Positions 6,214 to 8,754 of a DNA stretch of 8,754 nucleotides are shown in pieces (position 1 is the stretch's first letter; each line of letters begins with the position of its first letter). The position numbers and the translations under genes are program-made. The stretch comes from Polyangia bacterium (GTDB lineage Bacteria > Myxococcota_A > Polyangia > Polyangiales > Polyangiaceae): contig JAUIKB010000184.1 in assembly GCA_030430975.1 (NCBI GenBank), positions 1 through 8,754 of the forward strand. The letters are read 5' to 3'. Below the pieces are notes generated by a model, which ran no database searches, was not told where the DNA came from, and saw nothing but the letters and a program-made list of their open reading frames with translations.

Positions 6214-6828
6214 ATGAGTGCGCTGGCGATTGCGCTCGCGATTGAGTTGCCAACGTCTTCGTCGAGTCACGCGCGTCGCTGGTTGTGGCTGACCGCCGTG
6301 TCCGCTGAAGCGCCGAGCACTCGTGCGCTTCAGCAGCAGTTCGAGGCTGTTTTTGCGGCATCCGGTGCTGCCATTTGGCGGTTGTGTCGTTTCCGCGAAC
6401 GCGACCCCGACGCGCGGCGCGACCTGTACCAGGAGATCGCGCTGGCGATCTGGCGGTCGCTGCCGTCGTTCCGCGGCGAGTCGACTCAGGCTACGTGGGC
6501 TCTGCGGATCGCGCACAACGTTGCTGCCAGCCACGTTGGCCGAGCGCTTCGCAAACGTGCAGCAGTTGAGCGATTAGAGGACGACCAGGCAGCCCAACAG
6601 ACGGCAGTCGACGACCAGGAACACGACGAGCGCGTTCTGGATGTTTCGGCAGCGCTCAAGGGCCTGGACCTGCCGAGTCAGCAAATCGTGTTGCTCTACT
6701 TGGAAGGCTTGGATTCGCGGGCGATCGCAGAGGTAGTCGGCACGTCCGCGAGCAACGTAGGCACTCGACTGACGCGGATTCGTCAGCGTCTGGCGAAGCG
6801 GTTGCAAGAGGAGTCGATCGATGAATGA
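6214..6828 (+). CDS. ECF-type RNA polymerase sigma factor
   Basis: 204 residues, slightly longer than a typical 160-190-residue extracytoplasmic-function sigma factor. Region 2 spans about 40-110: DLYQEIALAIWRSLPSFRGE (70-89) is the core-binding and -10-melting helix pair, and ATWALRIAHNVAASH (93-107) is the typical continuation. A charged, Gln/Asp-rich linker covers 118-142. Region 4 (about 145-197) contains LPSQQIVLLYLEGLDSRAIA, then the helix-turn-helix GTSASNVGTRLTRIRQRLAKRL that reads the -35 box. No region 3 is present, as expected for this class. The first 30 residues are hydrophobic and match nothing; GTG at 6298 is an alternative start giving a more normal N-terminus. There is no ribosome site at 6214, but the preceding stop is only two bases away, so coupled translation is likely. 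The last eight bases overlap the downstream membrane protein, its presumed partner. Confidence 0.9.
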   Translation: MSALAIALAIELPTSSSSHARRWLWLTAVSAEAPSTRALQQQFEAVFAASGAAIWRLCRFRERDPDARRDLYQEIALAIWRSLPSFRGESTQATWALRIAHNVAASHVGRALRKRAAVERLEDDQAAQQTAVDDQEHDERVLDVSAALKGLDLPSQQIVLLYLEGLDSRAIAEVVGTSASNVGTRLTRIRQRLAKRLQEESIDE

Positions 6829-7444
6829 TCCGAACGAGCCAGACCCGCTCGCGCTGCTACGCACGGCGTGGTTGCGGCCGACGGATGCAGCGCCAACGTT
6901 GACTCTCGAAGAGCTGCAAGCTGCCGACCGTGACCTGCGTCGCAGCGTCCGTCGCATGAACATCCAAGAGTGGGTTGCTGGTGTGTTTCTGGTTCCGTGG
7001 TGCCTATACTCGGCGTATCGCGCGGAACGCACGCCGACAGCCGTCGGGATGCTGCTCTTGGCAACGTCGGGGCTATTTATTTGCTATGTGATATTCAAGC
7101 GAAGTCGCGTTCCGAGTGTTTCGCCGTCGGCGCCGACGCGTGAGTTCTACGAGGAGCACGTAGGTGCGCTGACGCGACGGGCCGAGTTGCTGGAGTCGGT
7201 CTGGCGTTGGTATTTGTTGCCGTTCGTCCCAGGGATCGCCGTCGTCTACATAGACGCTGTGGTCGTCGTGCTGGGACGACCGGTCGTAACCCCGAGGGCC
7301 TACGCCGTGCTCGGCTTCACGTTGCTGGTGGCCGTCGCCGTGTATCTCGTCGTCGGTGTGGTCAACCGCCGCGCCGCCCGCAAGATAAGGCGCCGGATCG
7401 AGACGCTGCGCGGCCACGATTCCGGGGGCACGGCAGACGGATGA
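6821..7444 (+). CDS. four-helix membrane protein, probable anti-sigma factor
   Basis: 207 residues. The ATG lies in ATGAATGA at the sigma-factor stop, overlapping it by eight bases, so the two are almost certainly cotranslated. The N-terminal 48 residues are cytoplasmic-looking: a Trp-containing start, then TLTLEELQAADRDLRRSVRRMNIQEW (residues 26-51 region), a helix rich in Arg and Glu leading into the membrane. Similar N-termini occur in small membrane proteins encoded next to ECF sigma genes. Four hydrophobic helices follow (about 51-66, 74-93, 130-151, 161-182) with a loop (94-129) and a basic tail (183-197). No zinc-binding anti-sigma (HxxxCxxC) motif is present, so it is not a ZAS-type factor. 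Position, topology and the N-terminal helix suggest it holds the sigma factor at the membrane; this is inference, with no conserved catalytic or binding motif to prove it. Confidence 0.75.
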   Translation: MNDPNEPDPLALLRTAWLRPTDAAPTLTLEELQAADRDLRRSVRRMNIQEWVAGVFLVPWCLYSAYRAERTPTAVGMLLLATSGLFICYVIFKRSRVPSVSPSAPTREFYEEHVGALTRRAELLESVWRWYLLPFVPGIAVVYIDAVVVVLGRPVVTPRAYAVLGFTLLVAVAVYLVVGVVNRRAARKIRRRIETLRGHDSGGTADG

Positions 7445-7542
7445 ACCGCAAGTCCCGCGAACTGGTTTACGCGTCCCCCCAGTTCAACTCGCTCGAGCCG
7501 TGCTCGCAGCGCGTAACGCTGTGGATCGGTTCAGTGCTGTAA
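7441..7542 (+). CDS. possible 33-residue peptide gene at the end of the sigma operon
   Basis: ATG overlaps the stop of the membrane protein gene in the form ATGA, the usual arrangement for coupled translation. The 33 codons have G or C at the third position in 28 of 33, at the first in 18 and at the second in 15; this GC3 > GC1 > GC2 order is what real genes of this genome show. The peptide begins MNRKSRELVY, has one Cys (residue 21) and ends in a short hydrophobic stretch, LWIGSVL. No family is recognised and there is no clear ribosome site. It could be a genuine small protein or a chance frame; the TAA stop is directly followed by the hairpin at 7543. Confidence 0.35.
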   Translation: MNRKSRELVYASPQFNSLEPCSQRVTLWIGSVL

Positions 7543-7579
7543 CTAGCTGAAACTAATCAATATTTTGCGTTTCGGCTGG
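7543..7579 (+). terminator. imperfect hairpin after the sigma operon
   Basis: CTAGCTGAAAC (7543-7553) pairs with GTTTCGGCTGG (7569-7579) over eleven positions if two G-U wobbles are allowed, with a 15-base A/T-rich loop. The wobbles pair only in the plus-strand RNA, which fits a role at the 3' end of the M23-sigma-membrane protein operon. No U-tract follows, so intrinsic termination would be weak. Confidence 0.35.
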
Positions 7580-7581
7580 CG

Positions 7582-7610
7582 TCGACTTGCGCGAGCCACG
7601 GCAATACCGT
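7582..7610 (+). promoter_or_regulatory. weak promoter-like pair before the small basic ORF
   Basis: TCGACT (7582-7587, four of six to TTGACA) and TACCGT (7605-7610, matching the TAnnnT core) are spaced by 17 bases. Initiation near 7617 would leave a leader of about eight bases before the ATG at 7625. The match is modest and could be chance. Confidence 0.25.
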
Positions 7611-7624
7611 AGACCGCCCGTCCC

Positions 7625-7738
7625 ATGTATCTGGCACGAACGAAGACGCCCCGGAAGACCAATCGCAAGCGCTGCGCCCGACATAAGGCGAAGCTCAAGG
7701 CGAAGAACCGTCGCCGTCGCAATTCCGTCAAAGCCTGA
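7625..7738 (+). CDS. very basic 37-residue small protein
   Basis: Not a recognised family. The peptide starts MYLARTKTPRKTNRKR and contains nine Arg and eight Lys, one His, one Cys, and no acidic residue at all; after the first four residues it is nearly continuous basic helix-forming sequence (RHKAKLKAKNRRRR). Third codon positions are G/C in 27 of 37 codons against 19 and 20 for positions one and two, and seven of eight lysines use AAG, as in neighbouring genes. These features favour a true gene. Such composition is typical of small ribosomal or nucleic-acid-binding proteins, but no specific ribosomal family can be assigned. There is no ribosome site; a weak promoter-like pair lies just upstream. 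It ends 36 bases before the lipoprotein gene. An antisense reading frame over the same bases has no support. Confidence 0.5.
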   Translation: MYLARTKTPRKTNRKRCARHKAKLKAKNRRRRNSVKA

Positions 7739-7774
7739 TCCGCTTCTGACGACATGACGCGCTAGGCTTCGCGA

Positions 7775-8754
7775 ATGCGAAGCCGTTTGTGCGCGTGCCT
7801 TGTGGGATCAGTCCTGGTCGTCGGCTGCGGCGCAAGCGACGATCCCGACCCGAAACCCAGTGGGCCGACGGACCCAGAGCTACTCGCGGGGCCGTTCTCG
7901 GTGCGGGTCGTGGCCGAACCGTTTGAGCTGACCCTCGAGCGCGAGCGGTCGCCGCTGCTGACGTTTCCCGCCGATGGTTTCCAGCTCGGGCGCGTCGACG
8001 AGATCGACGACACGCGGCTGTACGACCCGTATCTGCTCGCCACCGAAGACAGCTCGTACTTCCCACCCGAAGGCTTGGAGTGGTTGTCGGTCGACGCGGC
8101 CGAAGTCACCGAGCAAACCGACGAGCGGCTGGAGGTGGCGCTGACGCACGTGGGGGGTAAGGAGTCGACGCTCGTCGTAACGCTCGATGCCGAGGGGCGC
8201 TTCGGTGCGAGTGTCGTACCGACAGACAAGGGCGACGACATAGCGTTCATCAAGCTCGCGCCCAAGACGGACGCGTCGGAGGGCTTCTACGGGCTCGGTG
8301 AGTACTTCGACGCGGTGAATCATCGTGGGAAAATTCGAGCGATGCAGCTCGAGGTCACGAATCTTGAGAGCTCCAACAACGAGGCCCACGTGCCTGTTCC
8401 GTTTGTAACCGGCACGACGGGTTGGGGCCTGTTCGTCGAATCGCCGTTCGCCGGCTCGTTCGACGTAGCGGCGACGACCGACGATCGGGTCGAAGCGGTG
8501 TTCGCGACCGTCGGGGACCTGCCCGACGACGTCCCGGAGACGCTGACGTTTCACCTGTTCGCGGCGGAGCATCCGCTCGACGTGACCAAGCACTACTATG
8601 ACGTGACGGGCTATCCGCGACTGCCTGGGCGCTGGGCGCTGGGCCCGTGGATCTGGCGCGACGAGAACGACGATCAGGCGCAGGTCGAAAACGATTTGGA
8701 CACGATCCGTGATCTCGACCTCGCGACCACCGCGTACTGGATCGATCGACCCTA
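7775..8754 (+). CDS. glycoside hydrolase family 31 lipoprotein, N-terminal part
   Basis: 326 residues are visible and the gene runs off the right edge. Residues 1-18 are a lipoprotein signal (MRSR, hydrophobic stretch, lipobox LVVGC with Cys18 as the lipidated residue), followed by an acidic/Pro linker, so the enzyme should sit on a membrane facing the periplasm or outside. Residues 41-270 match the beta-sandwich of GH31 enzymes: GFYGLGEYFDAVNHRG (170-185), VPVPFVTGTTGWGLFVESPF (206-225). From HYYDVTGYPRLPGRWALGPW (273-292) the catalytic barrel begins, and YWIDRP (321-326) is near the first barrel strand. The nucleophile and acid/base aspartates lie beyond the window, so activity cannot be judged. 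GH31 members are alpha-glucosidases, alpha-xylosidases and related transferases; the substrate is open. The ATG has only a weak TAGG site eight bases upstream. Lipoprotein start and family are well supported. Confidence 0.85.
   Translation, partial: MRSRLCACLVGSVLVVGCGASDDPDPKPSGPTDPELLAGPFSVRVVAEPFELTLERERSPLLTFPADGFQLGRVDEIDDTRLYDPYLLATEDSSYFPPEGLEWLSVDAAEVTEQTDERLEVALTHVGGKESTLVVTLDAEGRFGASVVPTDKGDDIAFIKLAPKTDASEGFYGLGEYFDAVNHRGKIRAMQLEVTNLESSNNEAHVPVPFVTGTTGWGLFVESPFAGSFDVAATTDDRVEAVFATVGDLPDDVPETLTFHLFAAEHPLDVTKHYYDVTGYPRLPGRWALGPWIWRDENDDQAQVENDLDTIRDLDLATTAYWIDRP

Noticed and set aside
5782..6534. 250-codon open frame on the minus strand across the peptidase and sigma genes
   Set aside because: It crosses two well-supported genes, is Arg/Ser/Thr-rich in the way of GC-rich shadow frames, and shows no domain.
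7543..7755. 70-codon minus-strand frame antisense to the small basic ORF
   Set aside because: No ribosome site, no recognisable features, and the plus-strand frame shows better coding-position bias.
7880..8593. 237-codon open frame on the minus strand opposite the GH31 gene
   Set aside because: The plus strand carries a clear lipoprotein signal and GH31 motifs; the minus product is Arg/Val-rich with no recognisable motif.

Overview
This is a GC-rich stretch of chromosome with strong G/C bias at third codon positions, GTG starts and weak or absent Shine-Dalgarno sequences. Together with the lipoprotein glycosidase and the style of the NAD+-dependent ligase, this suggests a myxobacterium-like organism (Myxococcota, former Deltaproteobacteria). 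That is an inference from gene style; there is no rRNA or other taxonomic marker here. No tRNA, rRNA, insertion sequence, phage gene or CRISPR array is visible, and the window reads as ordinary chromosome.

Left part (1-2301): the C-terminal end of a CPBP/Abi membrane protease enters from the left (+). It faces an unrecognised secreted protein on the minus strand with a ten-unit Lys-x-Ser/Ala tandem repeat. Next, also on the minus strand, is a UbiA-superfamily enzyme of the decaprenyl-phosphate phosphoribosyltransferase type.

Middle (2302-5063): a divergent region separates the UbiA gene from ligA (+). A sigma-70-like promoter, TTGACC-N17-TCGAAT, lies so close to the GTG start that ligA may be transcribed as a leaderless mRNA. 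The ligA stop overlaps the start of a fumarylacetoacetate hydrolase (FAH) family gene by 14 bases.

Right-middle (5064-7579): a four-gene cassette reads M23-family membrane metallopeptidase, ECF sigma factor, four-helix membrane protein (probable anti-sigma factor), and a possible 33-residue peptide. The intergenic gap or overlaps are 2 bases, 8 bases and an ATGA overlap, and the cassette ends in an imperfect hairpin. It looks like a sigma/anti-sigma module tied to an envelope peptidase and is the most system-like part of the window.

Right end (7580-8754): a very short, extremely basic, acid-free 37-residue ORF (17 Lys+Arg) with coding-like base composition is followed by a lipoprotein of glycoside hydrolase family 31 that runs off the window before its catalytic residues.
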